The notes under the pieces are model-generated. The model was not told the origin of the DNA, ran no database searches, and saw nothing but the letters and a program-made list of their open reading frames with translations. From contig CAJWWC010000001.1 of assembly GCA_913048435.1 (NCBI GenBank), forward strand, positions 89,281-153,280: a stretch of DNA of 64,000 bases. Reading direction: 5' to 3'. This stretch comes from an uncultured Flavobacteriales bacterium. Lineage in GTDB: Bacteria; Bacteroidota; Bacteroidia; Flavobacteriales; UBA7312. A program made the translations under genes and the position numbers. Of this stretch, positions 34,091-44,906 are shown piece after piece (the first letter of the stretch is position 1; every line of letters starts with the position of its first letter).

Positions 34091-34416
34091 TGAGCGTTAA
34101 AGAATCTCAAATAAAAATAAAAGTACAATTAGATGACAATAATATTCCTGAGAAACTTTTTTGGGAAGCATCTGACGGGGGGCATGATTTAAGTGAGTGT
34201 AAAGCTGCTTTTCTGTCTTTTTGGGACAATAAATCAAAAGACACTTTGCGTATTGATTTATGGACCAAGGATATGAGAACCGATGAGATGAAGCACTTTT
34301 TTCATCAGACTCTGTTGTCTATGGCAGATGCTCTAGAGAGAGCAACTAATGAGGATAAAATGGCAGCTGATATGCGTGAATTTTGTCACCATTTTGCAGA
34401 AAAATTATTAAGTTAA
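34087..34416 (+). CDS. gldC: Gliding motility protein GldC
   Basis: A 109-residue soluble protein matching GldC, with LFWEASDGG near residue 25, [12 protein letters not shown], and [30 protein letters not shown]. GldC improves but is not essential for gliding in F. johnsoniae. Translationally coupled to gldB, its 3' end overlaps the convergent engB by nine bases. Confidence 0.88.
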   Translation: MMSVKESQIKIKVQLDDNNIPEKLFWEASDGGHDLSECKAAFLSFWDNKSKDTLRIDLWTKDMRTDEMKHFFHQTLLSMADALERATNEDKMAADMREFCHHFAEKLLS

Positions 34417-35013
34417 TTTAAAAAGTTTGTTTGTATTTATAATGAAGCTTAGAATATCTTCTTTCCCATTTTTTTTAGTTGCTGAGCTTAAAAATATTTG
34501 AGGGAGTTCTTGCCAGTTTTCGAGTAATTCTTCCTTGTAGTGTTTAAGATTGTCCAAACTTTCTTTTTTAGACAGCTTATCTTGCTTAGTAAAGCAAATT
34601 ACAAAAGGAATATTATTTTTACCTAACCATTGCATAAATTCTAAATCAATAATTTGTGGTTTTAGACGTGAGTCTAATAGTACAAACAGACACATTAAGT
34701 TTTCTCTATTAAGTAAATACTTTTTTATAAACTGCGCAAACTCATAGCGTTGAGTTTTTGATACTCCAGCATAACCGTATCCTGGTAAATCTACTAGAAA
34801 CCAAAGTTTATTTATTAGATAATGATTGATAAGTTGAGTTTTTCCAGGCTTACCTGAAACTTTAGCTAAACCTTTTCTCTCGGTTAGCATGTTTATAAGA
34901 GAAGATTTCCCAACATTGGAACGCCCAATAAAAGCATATTCCGGTTTATCGGATTTAGGACATTTATTAATGTCTGTATTACTGATAATGAACTCAGCTT
35001 GTTTGATTATCAT
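34408..35013 (-). CDS. engB: Ribosome biogenesis GTPase EngB (YihA/YsxC)
   Basis: A 201-residue GTPase needed for large-subunit maturation. G1 GRSNVGKS at residues 30-37, the G2-region [13 protein letters not shown]3 [12 protein letters not shown]4 TKQDKLSK and G5-like SSATKKNG are all in place. Length normal. The gene lies 7 bases after an alpha/beta hydrolase gene on the same strand, and the 3' ends of engB and gldC overlap. Confidence 0.95.
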   Translation of the reverse strand: MIIKQAEFIISNTDINKCPKSDKPEYAFIGRSNVGKSSLINMLTERKGLAKVSGKPGKTQLINHYLINKLWFLVDLPGYGYAGVSKTQRYEFAQFIKKYLLNRENLMCLFVLLDSRLKPQIIDLEFMQWLGKNNIPFVICFTKQDKLSKKESLDNLKHYKEELLENWQELPQIFLSSATKKNGKEDILSFIINTNKLFKLT

Positions 35014-35020
35014 AATATAT

Positions 35021-35785
35021 TTACTTGATATTGGCGTTCAGCCAACTACAAAGAATTTTAGAAAATTCTTCTGGATGTTCCCACATGGGTGAATGACCAC
35101 ATTTATCTATCCAATACAATTCCGAACGTTTGAAAAGATTATGAAATTCTTCGGCAACTTCAGGGGGTGTTACATTGTCTTGTCTTCCCCAAACTAAACA
35201 TACTGGGAAATCTAAGTGCGGAATGTCATTACTCATGTTATGTCGAATAGCTGATTTTGCCATAGTTAGTAATCGAATCACAGAATTCCTGTTATTTGCT
35301 ATCTCAAATACATTGTCTACTAAATCTTTTGTTGCCATTTTAGGGTCATAAAAAACTTCCTCAGTTTTTTTACGAATATATTCGTAGTCACCTCGTCTTG
35401 GAAAGGTGTCACCCATAGAATTTTCATATAATCCAGAACTTCCAGTTAGTACTAAACCATCGACCATTTCAGGGTGATTTTTAGAATAAACTAGTGAAAT
35501 GTGACCTCCTAGTGAATTACCAAACAAAGTAACTTTTTTAAGTTTTTTGTATTTCAAAAATTCGTGTATGTAATCAGAAAAGTGTTTAATACTTGTTTTT
35601 AGAATCGGTTTGTCAAATAATGGTAAAACTGGACCAATAATTTTAAATCCATTCGAGGCAATTTTAGGTATGATACTTTCAAAATTATCTAAACCTCCCA
35701 TTAAACCATGCAGTAAAACAATTACAGGACCTTCGCCAACCTCAATGTATTCATAGCCATCTGCTTTAATTGTTTGAAAATCCAT
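35021..35785 (-). CDS. Alpha/beta hydrolase
   Basis: A 254-residue hydrolase with oxyanion motif [12 protein letters not shown], nucleophile elbow [10 protein letters not shown], an acid in [12 protein letters not shown], and His in [13 protein letters not shown]. The shape is that of MhpC-like C-C hydrolases or esterases; the substrate is unknown. No signal peptide. Likely co-transcribed with engB from the TATTTTTG element at 35802-35809, divergent from mraZ. Confidence 0.8.
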   Translation of the reverse strand: MDFQTIKADGYEYIEVGEGPVIVLLHGLMGGLDNFESIIPKIASNGFKIIGPVLPLFDKPILKTSIKHFSDYIHEFLKYKKLKKVTLFGNSLGGHISLVYSKNHPEMVDGLVLTGSSGLYENSMGDTFPRRGDYEYIRKKTEEVFYDPKMATKDLVDNVFEIANNRNSVIRLLTMAKSAIRHNMSNDIPHLDFPVCLVWGRQDNVTPPEVAEEFHNLFKRSELYWIDKCGHSPMWEHPEEFSKILCSWLNANIK

Positions 35786-35801
35786 TTTAGATTATTTTTT
35801 A

Positions 35802-35809
35802 CAAAAATA
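35802..35809 (-). promoter_or_regulatory. -7 promoter element for the hydrolase-engB pair
   Basis: Minus-strand TATTTTTG lies 16 bases before the start at 35785; a TTG lies 24 bases upstream of it. Confidence 0.42.
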
Positions 35810-35890
35810 CGTAAAAAATTGATCATCATATTTCAACCAAATTAAACCACTATGATTATGTTTTTTTAAGAAATGAGCAATGATTTATTA

Positions 35891-35920
35891 ACAATGTGGT
35901 AAAATGTGGTGAAATGTGGA
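35891..35920 (+). promoter_or_regulatory. MraZ operator: three 10-bp GTGG repeats
   Basis: Three consecutive decamers, acAATGTGGt, aaAATGTGGt and gaAATGTGGa, repeat the core AATGTGG with exact 10-base periodicity 39-68 bases before the mraZ ATG. MraZ binds tandem GTGG-containing repeats at 10-base spacing upstream of its own gene in other bacteria. A TATATTTA -7-like element follows at 35932-35939. Autoregulation of the dcw cluster is the expected function. Confidence 0.75.
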
Positions 35921-35958
35921 GTAAATTTCTATATATTTACAGCTTACATAAAATTTTA

Positions 35959-36420
35959 ATGCTAAACTTGGTTGGGACATATGAATGTAAGATAGATGTA
36001 AAGGGTAGACTCATGCTGCCTGCAGTCTTAAAAAAACAGTTAGCTAATGTCATTGCAGAGGGCTTTATTTTGAAGCGTTCTGTATTCAGTAATTGTCTTG
36101 AAGTTCATCCTATGGGCGAATGGAGTGTCCTGATGTCTGAGGTAAATAAGTTGAATCGATTTGTAAAGAAAAATAATGATTTCATACGTCTTTTTACTGC
36201 TGGTGTTAAAATATTAGACACGGATTCTAATGCTCGAATCCAAATTCCAAAGGATCTAATCCGCTTTGCTCACATTTCAAAAAAAGTTGTGATTTCATGT
36301 TCAGTCAATATGATTGAGATTTGGGATAAAGAACAATATGAGCAAGTATTAAAAGATGCGACTTCTGATTTTGCTGATTTGGCAGAGGAAGTAATGGGTA
36401 ACATTGAAAAAGAAGACTAA
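35959..36420 (+). CDS. mraZ: Transcriptional regulator MraZ
   Basis: A 153-residue DNA-binding protein of two AbrB/SpoVT-type repeats. The first repeat reads LVGTYECKIDVKGRLMLPAVLKKQ and the second (about 75-130) includes DTDSNARIQIPKDLIRFA. I use ATG 35959 (MLNLVGTYECKID); an earlier in-frame start would begin inside the operator repeats. It opens the division and cell wall cluster, and its stop overlaps rsmH as TAATG. Confidence 0.93.
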   Translation: MLNLVGTYECKIDVKGRLMLPAVLKKQLANVIAEGFILKRSVFSNCLEVHPMGEWSVLMSEVNKLNRFVKKNNDFIRLFTAGVKILDTDSNARIQIPKDLIRFAHISKKVVISCSVNMIEIWDKEQYEQVLKDATSDFADLAEEVMGNIEKED

Positions 36421-37316
36421 TGGTATATCATAAGGCAGTTTTATTAGATGAATCAATAGCTGGCCTTTCTATCCAACCTAACGGAATCTATGTTGACGTC
36501 ACTTTTGGCGGTGGCGGTCATTCCAAATCCATACTACAAAAACTAGAAAATGGCAAGCTCTTTGCCTTTGACCAAGATAGCGATGCACAACAAAATTGTT
36601 TTGATGATGATCGCCTAGTTTTAATTGCTCAGAACTTTAGGTTTATCAAAAAGTTTTTACGTCTAGAAGGTGTCCATGAGGTTGATGGTATTCTTGCGGA
36701 TTTGGGTGTTTCTTCACATCAATTTGATACTGCAGAACGTGGATTTTCCATTCGAGAAGACGGTGATTTGGATATGCGAATGAATAGAGAGCAAGAACTG
36801 TCTGCCAAAACCGTAGTAAACGACTATGACCTTAACGAATTAAGTCGGATTTTTAGAAAGTTTGGGGAGCTAAACAATGCTTATGCTTTAGCAAAAGCAA
36901 TAGTTAATTACAGAGAAGAAAAGGTTATTTCAACGACTGAGGACTTGAAAGATGCCGTAAAAGAACATGTGCCTCCACACAAGAAAAATAAAATATTAGC
37001 TCAGCTTTTTCAAGCAATTCGTATTGAAGTCAATGATGAAATAAATGCTTTAAAAGATATGCTAAGTCAGTCTGTTGATTTGCTTAAAAAGGGGGGTAGA
37101 TTATCTGTGATATCCTACCATTCTTTAGAAGATAGATTGGTGAAAAACCTCATAAAGTCAGGCAATTTCGAAGGAGAAATAGAAAAGGATTTTTATGGTG
37201 TTCCTAAGCTTGTTCTAAATTCTATTAATAGGAAACCCATCATTGCAACACAAAAAGAATTAGATAGTAATCCAAGCTCTAGAAGTGCAAAATTAAGAGT
37301 AGGTCAAAAGGTATGA
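36420..37316 (+). CDS. rsmH: 16S rRNA (cytosine(1402)-N4)-methyltransferase
   Basis: A 298-residue SAM-dependent methyltransferase for C1402 of 16S rRNA. Motifs: YVDVTFGGGGHSKSIL, ADLGVSSHQFDTAERGFSIREDGDLDMRMN, and SVISYHSLEDRLVK. It overlaps ftsL by four bases (ATGA), continuing the tightly coupled dcw array. Confidence 0.95.
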   Translation: MVYHKAVLLDESIAGLSIQPNGIYVDVTFGGGGHSKSILQKLENGKLFAFDQDSDAQQNCFDDDRLVLIAQNFRFIKKFLRLEGVHEVDGILADLGVSSHQFDTAERGFSIREDGDLDMRMNREQELSAKTVVNDYDLNELSRIFRKFGELNNAYALAKAIVNYREEKVISTTEDLKDAVKEHVPPHKKNKILAQLFQAIRIEVNDEINALKDMLSQSVDLLKKGGRLSVISYHSLEDRLVKNLIKSGNFEGEIEKDFYGVPKLVLNSINRKPIIATQKELDSNPSSRSAKLRVGQKV

Positions 37317-37657
37317 AGGATTTAAAACACACATATCAGCCTAAGAAAGTATTTCAAAACGGACTTTCCGATTTATTGAGTGGTAAAGTTCTTGAAAAAG
37401 GCTTGTTTGAGTTATTGCCTTTCTCTCTTTATATCTGTTTGCTCATAGTGTTTTACATCAATAATTCATACCGAGCCGAAGGTTATGTAAGAACAATTTC
37501 ATCTTTAGAAAGAGAGCTCAAAGACCTACGTTCAGAATACATTACAACTAAGTCTTTACTGATGTTTCAAAGTAAGCAAACCGAAGTTCAATCTTTAGTG
37601 GCTAGTCAAGGACTACAACAAAGCGATTCTCAACCTTTTATAATTCGTGCTAACTAA
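37313..37657 (+). CDS. ftsL: FtsL-like division protein
   Basis: A 114-residue bitopic membrane protein: cytoplasmic tail of about 32 residues, one membrane span (LLPFSLYICLLIVFYI, about 34-49), and a periplasmic coiled coil (about 58-100). This topology and the position between rsmH and ftsI fit FtsL, although sequence similarity in this family is low. It would join FtsQ and FtsB-like partners to activate FtsW/FtsI. Confidence 0.75.
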   Translation: MKDLKHTYQPKKVFQNGLSDLLSGKVLEKGLFELLPFSLYICLLIVFYINNSYRAEGYVRTISSLERELKDLRSEYITTKSLLMFQSKQTEVQSLVASQGLQQSDSQPFIIRAN

Positions 37658-39741
37658 TGAAACACTCTAAAAACATAAAAAGACGAGCTGTTGCTATATA
37701 CCTTTTTATGATTTTGTTGGCGCTTGTTATTATCATCCAACCACTATATACTCAGATTTTTGAGTCACATTTATACAATACTGAGAATTACAATGTCACA
37801 CGAACTGTCACAGTTCCAGCATCAAGAGGTAATATTTATTCTGATGATTTATCGCTATTAGCGACTTCAATACCTGAATATGAGATACGTTGGGATGCTA
37901 AACAAGTCGATAAAGAATTATTTCTTGATGAGGTTGAAGAATTATCGGCTAAATTATCGGCCCTTTTTGATGATAAACCAGCCTCAGATTATTCCGATTA
38001 TTTAAGAAAAGTATGGGCTAAACAGAGTCGCTATGCTCTCATTAAAAGAAAAGTAAACTACAATCAGCTTAAGTTATTAAAGCAGTTCCCAATTTTTAGT
38101 GAAGGTCGATATAAAGGAGGCTTTCAGTATAAGCAATTGAACAAACGTCAAAAGCCATTTCAACAGCTGGCAGGTAGAACCATAGGTTATCATAAAAAAC
38201 AATCCAAGTCGGTTGGTATCGAAGGTGCTTTCAATTACGATTTGAAAGGCAAGAATGGCGAGAGATTAGAGCATAGATTGGCAGGTAATGAATGGATGCC
38301 TATTCGAGAAAGAGAGTCCTTTCCTGGCAAAGATGTGATTACTACCATTGATATTCGTTTTCAAGATATTGCACATCAAGCCCTCGAGGATAGGTTATAT
38401 TTTCATGATGCAGACTTTGGTGCTACAATACTTATGGAAGTAGCAACTGGCGAAATAAAGTCAATTGTAAACCTCAAAAAAGTCGATGAAGATAAGTATG
38501 TTGAGTTTTACAATTTTGCTATAGGAAGAAGTATTGAGCCAGGATCTACTTTTAAGTTAGCCTCTGTCATTGCAGGACTTGAAGATGGTTTTCTACAGTT
38601 GGACGATTCTGTAAACACAACAGGTGGAAAACATAGCTTTTATGATAGAGTTATGCGTGATTCTAAAAAAGGTGGCTATGGTGTAATTTCTTTGGAGGAA
38701 TCATTTACTAAGTCTTCTAATGTCGGAATTTCAAAACTTATCAATAAACACTATAAAGCCAAGCCTTCGCAATTCGTAGATAGACTTTATAGTATGGGAA
38801 TTAATGAGCCGCTTGGTATTGCATTGTCTGGAGAGGTTAAGCCTGCTATAAGACATCCTAAACAATCTTCCAATTGGTCTGGAACTACTTTGCCATGGAT
38901 GTCAATAGGTTACGGAATAAAAATGACGCCATTACAAATTCTAAGTTTTTATGCCGCTATCGCTAATGACGGACAGCGTATGAAACCACTTTTTGTAAAG
39001 TCAATAATGGCAAATGGTATAACAGAAAAAAACTTTAATCCTGAGGTTTTAAACCCATCTATTTGCTCTATGACTACCATTAAAAAAGTAAAGCAAATGC
39101 TAGAGAATGTAGTTGAAAATGGGACTGCTAAAAGCATTAAATCTAAGCAGTATAAAATAGCGGGTAAAACAGGTACAGCTCAATTGATAATTGATGGGGT
39201 GTACGACAACCAAAGACACCTAGCATCATTTGTCGGGTACTTTCCTGCAGACAATCCTAAATATGCTTGTATAGTCATGATTAACGACCCCCAAGAAAAC
39301 GGTAGTTATGGTGGTGATGTTGCAGCACCTGTTTTTAGAACAATTTCTGATTATGTAATGAATACGGACTTTAGTCTACAACCTACAGATACTATCGAAA
39401 AGCGACAAATTCCAGTTTCTAAAGATGGCTACAAAAGGCACTTGGCTAATGTCTTCAATACTTTTGATGTACCAATTTCTAGCGATGACGATAGAGCGCA
39501 ATGGGTTCTTACTAAATCCCAAAAAGAACAGGTAAAACTCCAAACAAGAAATATCACGAGAGATTTAGAAAAAAATAAAATGCCCAACATAAAAGGTATG
39601 GGCTTAAATGATGTGTTGTTTTTATTAGAAAATTATGGTTTGAATATCAGCTATTCAGGTCGTGGTAGTGTCAAAGAGCAATCCATCAATAAAGGAGAAA
39701 ACATAAGAAAAGGACAAAATTTAACCATTGTACTTTCATGA
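37657..39741 (+). CDS. ftsI: Penicillin-binding protein, division transpeptidase (FtsI) with PASTA domain
   Basis: Class B penicillin-binding protein of 694 residues that crosslinks septal peptidoglycan. One N-terminal membrane span (about 10-32), PBP dimerisation domain (RGNIYSDDLSLLATS and following), transpeptidase with SxxK at S297-T-F-K300, an SSN triad and AGKTGTAQL (KTG box), and one C-terminal PASTA domain (MPNIKGMGLNDVLFLLENYGL). The gene begins in the ftsL stop (TAATG) and overlaps murE by four bases. Confidence 0.92.
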   Translation: MKHSKNIKRRAVAIYLFMILLALVIIIQPLYTQIFESHLYNTENYNVTRTVTVPASRGNIYSDDLSLLATSIPEYEIRWDAKQVDKELFLDEVEELSAKLSALFDDKPASDYSDYLRKVWAKQSRYALIKRKVNYNQLKLLKQFPIFSEGRYKGGFQYKQLNKRQKPFQQLAGRTIGYHKKQSKSVGIEGAFNYDLKGKNGERLEHRLAGNEWMPIRERESFPGKDVITTIDIRFQDIAHQALEDRLYFHDADFGATILMEVATGEIKSIVNLKKVDEDKYVEFYNFAIGRSIEPGSTFKLASVIAGLEDGFLQLDDSVNTTGGKHSFYDRVMRDSKKGGYGVISLEESFTKSSNVGISKLINKHYKAKPSQFVDRLYSMGINEPLGIALSGEVKPAIRHPKQSSNWSGTTLPWMSIGYGIKMTPLQILSFYAAIANDGQRMKPLFVKSIMANGITEKNFNPEVLNPSICSMTTIKKVKQMLENVVENGTAKSIKSKQYKIAGKTGTAQLIIDGVYDNQRHLASFVGYFPADNPKYACIVMINDPQENGSYGGDVAAPVFRTISDYVMNTDFSLQPTDTIEKRQIPVSKDGYKRHLANVFNTFDVPISSDDDRAQWVLTKSQKEQVKLQTRNITRDLEKNKMPNIKGMGLNDVLFLLENYGLNISYSGRGSVKEQSINKGENIRKGQNLTIVLS

Positions 39742-41198
39742 AATTATTGCAAGACATATTATTTGGGGTAGAGATACTTGAAGTTGCTGGTTCAACTCAT
39801 GCTGCTATTCCAAACGTCTATTTTGATTCTAGAAAGGTCGGGAAAGATGCTTTATTTGTCGCTGTTAGAGGTACAATAAGTGATGGACACGAGTACATCA
39901 ATCAGGCTATTGAAAAAGGAGCAGTTGCCATAGTTGCTGAAGAACTTCCTTTAACAAAACCAGAAGGACTTACCTACATAAGAGTAAACGATAGCTCAAA
40001 AGCTTTAGGGGTTATTGCCTCTAATTTTTATGATAATCCTTCTCAAAAATTAAATCTTGTTGCTGTAACAGGCACTAATGGTAAGACATCGGTTGTCAGT
40101 TTATTGCATCAGTTTTACCAATCATTAGCTATCAAAACAGGAGTTCTATCAACTATAGTAAACAAGATTGGTTTCCAAGAAGTTCCATCAACACATACTA
40201 CTCCTGATGCATTAAGTATCAATAAGCTTTTATCTCAAATGGTTGATGAGGGTTGTAAGTTTTGTTTTATGGAAGCAAGTTCTCACGCTATTCATCAAAA
40301 CCGAATTTCAGGATTACAGTTTAAAGGTGCTGTTTTTACAAACATCACTCACGACCACTTGGATTATCACAAGACCTTTGACGATTATATACTTGCCAAA
40401 AAAGTACTATTTGATTCACTTCCTTCCGATGCATTCGCATTAGTTAATAAGGACGATAGACACGGTTTGAATATGCTACACCATTGTGAAGCTAAACAAT
40501 ACACTTTTGCCTTAAAGTCTACAGCAGATTTTAAAGCTAAAATTATTGAGCATCAATTTGACGGTATGCTTTTAAATGTCGATGGCAAAGAAGTTTGGAC
40601 TAAGCTTATTGGTGAATTTAATGCTTATAACCTACTATCCATTTATGCTACAACCCTTCTTTTGGGAGAAGACAGTTTTCAATCACTAACAAGTCTCAGC
40701 GTCTTGACTAGTGCAGAGGGAAGATTTGATGTATACATAGCAGATGATGGTTGTATTGGTATTGTAGATTATGCTCATACGCCCGATGCTTTACTTAATG
40801 TGATAAATACCATCAATGAGATTAAGAATAATCAGCAATTGATTACAGTTTTTGGCTGTGGTGGTGATAGAGATAAATCCAAGCGTTCCAAAATGGGGCA
40901 AATTGCTTCAGAACTTAGTGACAGAGTCATCATTACTAGTGACAATCCTCGTACTGAAAATCCAGATGATATATTAAATGAAATAGCACAGGGAGTAAAC
41001 CCTAAACACCTTAAAAAGGTACTAAGCATTTCTGATAGAAAAGAGGCTATTAAAACAGCTTGCTCACTAGCTAACGAAGGAGATGTTATTCTGCTAGCAG
41101 GAAAAGGTCATGAAAAATACCAAGAAATCAATGGCGATAAGTTAGCATTTGACGATAAAGAAGAATTAAAAAACACATTTAACCTATTTCGAAAATAA
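39738..41198 (+). CDS. murE: UDP-MurNAc-L-Ala-D-Glu:meso-diaminopimelate ligase
   Basis: Mur ligase of 486 residues adding the third residue of the stem peptide. ATP loop [11 protein letters not shown], carboxylated-lysine/metal segment, and DNPRTENP. The DNPR motif is the recognised mark of meso-diaminopimelate specificity, as opposed to lysine. It overlaps ftsI (ATGA) and mraY (TAATG). Confidence 0.95.
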   Translation: MKLLQDILFGVEILEVAGSTHAAIPNVYFDSRKVGKDALFVAVRGTISDGHEYINQAIEKGAVAIVAEELPLTKPEGLTYIRVNDSSKALGVIASNFYDNPSQKLNLVAVTGTNGKTSVVSLLHQFYQSLAIKTGVLSTIVNKIGFQEVPSTHTTPDALSINKLLSQMVDEGCKFCFMEASSHAIHQNRISGLQFKGAVFTNITHDHLDYHKTFDDYILAKKVLFDSLPSDAFALVNKDDRHGLNMLHHCEAKQYTFALKSTADFKAKIIEHQFDGMLLNVDGKEVWTKLIGEFNAYNLLSIYATTLLLGEDSFQSLTSLSVLTSAEGRFDVYIADDGCIGIVDYAHTPDALLNVINTINEIKNNQQLITVFGCGGDRDKSKRSKMGQIASELSDRVIITSDNPRTENPDDILNEIAQGVNPKHLKKVLSISDRKEAIKTACSLANEGDVILLAGKGHEKYQEINGDKLAFDDKEELKNTFNLFRK

Positions 41199-42412
41199 TG
41201 ATTTATTACCTATTTGAATATCTAGAATCCGTATATCAGTTACCTGGAGCAGGAGTGTTTCAATACATTTCATTTAGGGCAGCCTTAGCAGTCATTACTT
41301 CTTTATTGGTTTCTATGGTGTTTGGTGGTAAGATTATCAATCTAATTAGAAATAAACAAATTGGAGAGGAAGTCAGGACTCTAGGTTTAGAGGGAGAAGC
41401 ACAAAAGAAAGGAACGCCTACTATGGGAGGCTTAATTATACTTGCAGCTATTCTGTTGCCAACACTTTTATTTGCCAAACTTTCAAACATCTATATCGTC
41501 ATAATGCTAATCTCTACAGTTTGGTTAGGGCTAATTGGATTCATTGACGATTACATTAAGGTTTTTAAAAGAGATAAGGAAGGCTTAGCGGGAAGATTTA
41601 AAATTATTGGACAAGTAGGTCTAGGACTCATCATAGGTCTTACTATGTATTTCCATGAGGGGATTACTATAAAAGAAGAGCTTCGAAATATTGACAAAGC
41701 CAATACAGAAGTTGTTTTTGGGGAAGAAACAAAATCACTTAAAACAAGCATACCTTTTGTAAAGAATAATGAATTTGACTACACCACTTTGGTAAGTTGG
41801 ATGGGAGAAACGGGCAAGAAATACGCTTGGATAGTCTTTGTCTTAATGGTCATTTTTGTGGTTACTGCCGTAAGTAATGGCGCTAATATGACCGATGGTC
41901 TAGATGGTCTCGCAACGGGTACTTCAGCCATAATAGGTGCTACACTAGGAATCTTAGCTTATGTGTCTGGTAATGTATTCTTTGCCGACTACCTCAACAT
42001 AATGTATCTGCCAAACTCTGGTGAGCTGGTTATCTATATGGCGGCATTTGTAGGAGCTTGTGTAGGGTTTTTATGGTACAACTCCTATCCAGCTCAAGTA
42101 TTTATGGGCGATACAGGAAGTTTAGCACTAGGAGGAATTATTGCAGTATTTGCTATTGCTATTAGAAAAGAATTATTGATACCTGTGTTGTGTGGTATTT
42201 TCTTGGTAGAGAATTTATCAGTTATGCTACAAGTGGGTTATTTCAAATACACTAAAAAGAAATTCGGTGAAGGTCGTCGAATTTTCAAGATGGCACCATT
42301 ACATCATCATTTTCAAAAGTTAGCTATGCACGAAAGTAAAATTGTTACTCGCTTTTGGATAGCTGGTGTCATGTTGGCCATACTAACCATTGTCACTCTA
42401 AAACTGAGATAA
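41198..42412 (+). CDS. mraY: Phospho-MurNAc-pentapeptide transferase
   Basis: Integral membrane enzyme of 404 residues that moves phospho-MurNAc-pentapeptide to undecaprenyl phosphate, giving lipid I. About ten membrane spans; [45 protein letters not shown] and MAPLHHHF motifs are all present. An insert of roughly 50 residues between spans ([19 protein letters not shown]...) is usual for Bacteroidota. Uses the product lipid of UppS. Confidence 0.95.
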   Translation: MIYYLFEYLESVYQLPGAGVFQYISFRAALAVITSLLVSMVFGGKIINLIRNKQIGEEVRTLGLEGEAQKKGTPTMGGLIILAAILLPTLLFAKLSNIYIVIMLISTVWLGLIGFIDDYIKVFKRDKEGLAGRFKIIGQVGLGLIIGLTMYFHEGITIKEELRNIDKANTEVVFGEETKSLKTSIPFVKNNEFDYTTLVSWMGETGKKYAWIVFVLMVIFVVTAVSNGANMTDGLDGLATGTSAIIGATLGILAYVSGNVFFADYLNIMYLPNSGELVIYMAAFVGACVGFLWYNSYPAQVFMGDTGSLALGGIIAVFAIAIRKELLIPVLCGIFLVENLSVMLQVGYFKYTKKKFGEGRRIFKMAPLHHHFQKLAMHESKIVTRFWIAGVMLAILTIVTLKLR

Positions 42413-43737
42413 TGGGGAAAGTTGTTGTGCTTGGTGGTGGAGAAAGTGGCTGTGGGGCGGCACTATTAGCACAACAAAAAGGATTTGAGGTATTTCTTTC
42501 TGATTTCGGAAAGATAAAGGAGAAATACAAAAATGTTCTTACACATAATGCGATTGAATGGGAAGAAGAAAAACACTCTGAAAAGCGTTTTTTCGAGGCA
42601 GATATAATTGTCAAAAGTCCAGGTATCCCTGATACTATTCCTTTGATACAAGATTTGAAAAAAACTTCAGTGCCTATCATTTCTGAAATTGAATTTGCTG
42701 CACGATATACCGATGCAAAAATTATTGGCATTACAGGAAGCAACGGCAAAACCACTACTACATTATTAGTAGGGCATATGCTCAAAAAAGCGGGTTTAAA
42801 TGTAGGTATTGCTGGAAATGTAGGTGACAGTTTTGCTTTACAAGTAGCCAATGAATCTCATGACTTTTACGTGTTAGAATTGAGCAGTTTTCAATTGGAA
42901 GGCATAGATAATTTCAAGCCCCATATCGCCATTTTACTCAATATCACGCCAGACCATTTGGACAGATATGCCAACAAAATGGAGAACTACATTCGATCAA
43001 AAATGAGAATTACAATGAATCAGACTTCAGAAGATTATTTAATCTACTGTTCGGATGATAATAACATAACAATGAATTTAAAAACTCAGGCTCAATGTTT
43101 GCCATTTTCTATTAAAGAAAATCAAGAGATTGGCGCTAGTTTAAACAATGACGAGATAGAAATAAATATTAACCAAGCATCATTTAATATGAACATTCAA
43201 CAATTAGCCCTTCAGGGCAAGCACAACATCTACAATTCTATGGCTGCAGCTATTTCAGCTAGGATTTTAGATTTAAACAAAGATTTGATTAGAGAAAGTC
43301 TTATTGATTTTAAAAATGTTGAGCACAGATTAGAACGTGTAATTAAAGTACATGGTATCGAGTTCATTAACGACTCTAAAGCTACCAATGTCAATTCTAC
43401 ATGGTACGCTTTGGAAAGTATGACTAAAGATACCATTTGGATTGTCGGTGGTGTTGATAAAGGAAACGATTACTCATCACTAATTCCTTTAGTCAATCAG
43501 AAAGTAAAAGCGATAGTTTGTCTAGGTGAAAATGTAGACTCTATAAAAGCAGCATTTGAAAATTTAGATGTTGATATGCTATTTGCTTCATCTATGGAAG
43601 AAGCCGTCAATCAATCTTATGAACACGCTACTAAGGGCGATGCTGTTTTGTTATCGCCAGCATGCGCTAGTTTCGATTTATTCGAAAATTACGAGCACCG
43701 AGGTTATGAATTTAAATCATCAGTAAGAAGTTTATAA
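42412..43737 (+). CDS. murD: UDP-N-acetylmuramoylalanine--D-glutamate ligase
   Basis: Mur ligase of 441 residues. N-terminal Rossmann motif VVVLGGGESGCGAALLA, ATP loop GSNGKTTTTLLVGHML, ELSSFQLE, NITPDHLDRY and INDSKATNVNSTWYALE are in place. The start is ATG 42412, sharing bases with the mraY stop (TAATG). A longer frame inside mraY was rejected. Confidence 0.95.
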   Translation: MGKVVVLGGGESGCGAALLAQQKGFEVFLSDFGKIKEKYKNVLTHNAIEWEEEKHSEKRFFEADIIVKSPGIPDTIPLIQDLKKTSVPIISEIEFAARYTDAKIIGITGSNGKTTTTLLVGHMLKKAGLNVGIAGNVGDSFALQVANESHDFYVLELSSFQLEGIDNFKPHIAILLNITPDHLDRYANKMENYIRSKMRITMNQTSEDYLIYCSDDNNITMNLKTQAQCLPFSIKENQEIGASLNNDEIEININQASFNMNIQQLALQGKHNIYNSMAAAISARILDLNKDLIRESLIDFKNVEHRLERVIKVHGIEFINDSKATNVNSTWYALESMTKDTIWIVGGVDKGNDYSSLIPLVNQKVKAIVCLGENVDSIKAAFENLDVDMLFASSMEEAVNQSYEHATKGDAVLLSPACASFDLFENYEHRGYEFKSSVRSL

Positions 43738-43739
43738 AG

Positions 43740-44906
43740 ATGAGTAAGCTAAAAAAATACATAAACTTAGAAGGCGATACTCGCATTTGGGGGGTTGTAT
43801 TTTTTCTATCTATTGTATCTATTGTAGTCGTATATAGTGCAACGGGTGGTTTAGCCTATACTTCTTATGGTGGTAACACCTGGCATTTGTTCTTCAAGCA
43901 TTTCAAGTTTTTAATTGTTGGACTTGTATTAATGTATTTTGTTCATAAAGTGCCACATAAATATTTCTCTCGTTTAGGGCAATTAGGGTTCATTATTGCC
44001 ATACCTATACTTATCTATACTGTTGCATTCGGTACATCCATGAACGATGCTAATCGTTGGATTACCATTGCTGATATGCCGATTAACACTTTTGAAATTG
44101 GAAAAATTGCAATTACTGTTTTTCTAGCTCGTCAGTTGGTGCGATGTCAAGATGAACTTAGTGATTTGAAAACGGTTTCTTGGAAATTATTTGCTCCATT
44201 AGTATTGATTTGTGCTATTATATTTCCAGCGAATTTATCAACTTCAGCGATGATATTTTTAGCAGGTCTTATGCTATTGTATCTTGGAGGTGTGCCATTT
44301 AAGTATTTGGCTTTATTGTTTGCGAGTATCCTCACATTAGGAGTCTTGGTTATCAGTTTATCCTTGACAGTCCCTGCCTTGCAAAAAACATTCCCTAGAG
44401 CACAAACTTGGGTCAATAGGATTGTTAATTTCTCTGAAAATAAGACTGTTAAAAGTGATGAAAATTATCAAGTGGCGCATGCCAAGGTTGCTATTGTAAA
44501 CGGAGGAATAAAGGGTAGAGGACCAGGGAAAAGTACACAGCGTAATGTTTTGCCCTTACCTAATTCAGATTATGTTTATGCTATTCTAATAGAAGAGTGG
44601 GGGTTCTTAGGAGGTTTTGCAGTCGTCTTTGCCTATGTGGTTTTACTATTGCGGGGTAAACGGATTTTTAATTTAGCAAGTGATCCATTAGCAGCCTATC
44701 TTGGGGTTGGTCTCAGTTTATCTATGGTTCTTCAAGCATTTATAAATATGGCTGTTGCGGTTGATTTTTTTCCAGTAACAGGTCAAACTTTGCCATTGAT
44801 TAGTATGGGTGGTGTATCAGTTATTTTCACTTGTATTTCATTAGGGGTAATTCTTAGTACCAGTCGAAGTGTTAACGTTTCTAAAATAAGTGCCAATGTC
44901 AGTTAG
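43740..44906 (+). CDS. ftsW: Peptidoglycan glycosyltransferase FtsW (SEDS family)
   Basis: Polytopic membrane polymerase of 388 residues that joins lipid II units at the septum together with FtsI. Eight to ten spans; SEDS hallmarks VVYSATGG, DANRWI, HAKVAIVNGGIKGRGPGKSTQRNVLPLPNSDYVYAILIEEWGF and PVTGQTLPLISMGG. Position between murD and murG is the common dcw order. Confidence 0.93.
   Translation: MSKLKKYINLEGDTRIWGVVFFLSIVSIVVVYSATGGLAYTSYGGNTWHLFFKHFKFLIVGLVLMYFVHKVPHKYFSRLGQLGFIIAIPILIYTVAFGTSMNDANRWITIADMPINTFEIGKIAITVFLARQLVRCQDELSDLKTVSWKLFAPLVLICAIIFPANLSTSAMIFLAGLMLLYLGGVPFKYLALLFASILTLGVLVISLSLTVPALQKTFPRAQTWVNRIVNFSENKTVKSDENYQVAHAKVAIVNGGIKGRGPGKSTQRNVLPLPNSDYVYAILIEEWGFLGGFAVVFAYVVLLLRGKRIFNLASDPLAAYLGVGLSLSMVLQAFINMAVAVDFFPVTGQTLPLISMGGVSVIFTCISLGVILSTSRSVNVSKISANVS

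Noticed and set aside
35893-35920. GTGG repeats as a CRISPR-like or microsatellite array
   Set aside because: Only three decamers, exactly placed before mraZ; the MraZ operator explains them fully.
42393-42851. Minus-strand open frame of 152 codons opposite murD
   Set aside because: Antisense to a fully conserved Mur ligase, with biased Ser/Pro/Cys composition typical of a shadow frame, no promoter and no recognisable motif.
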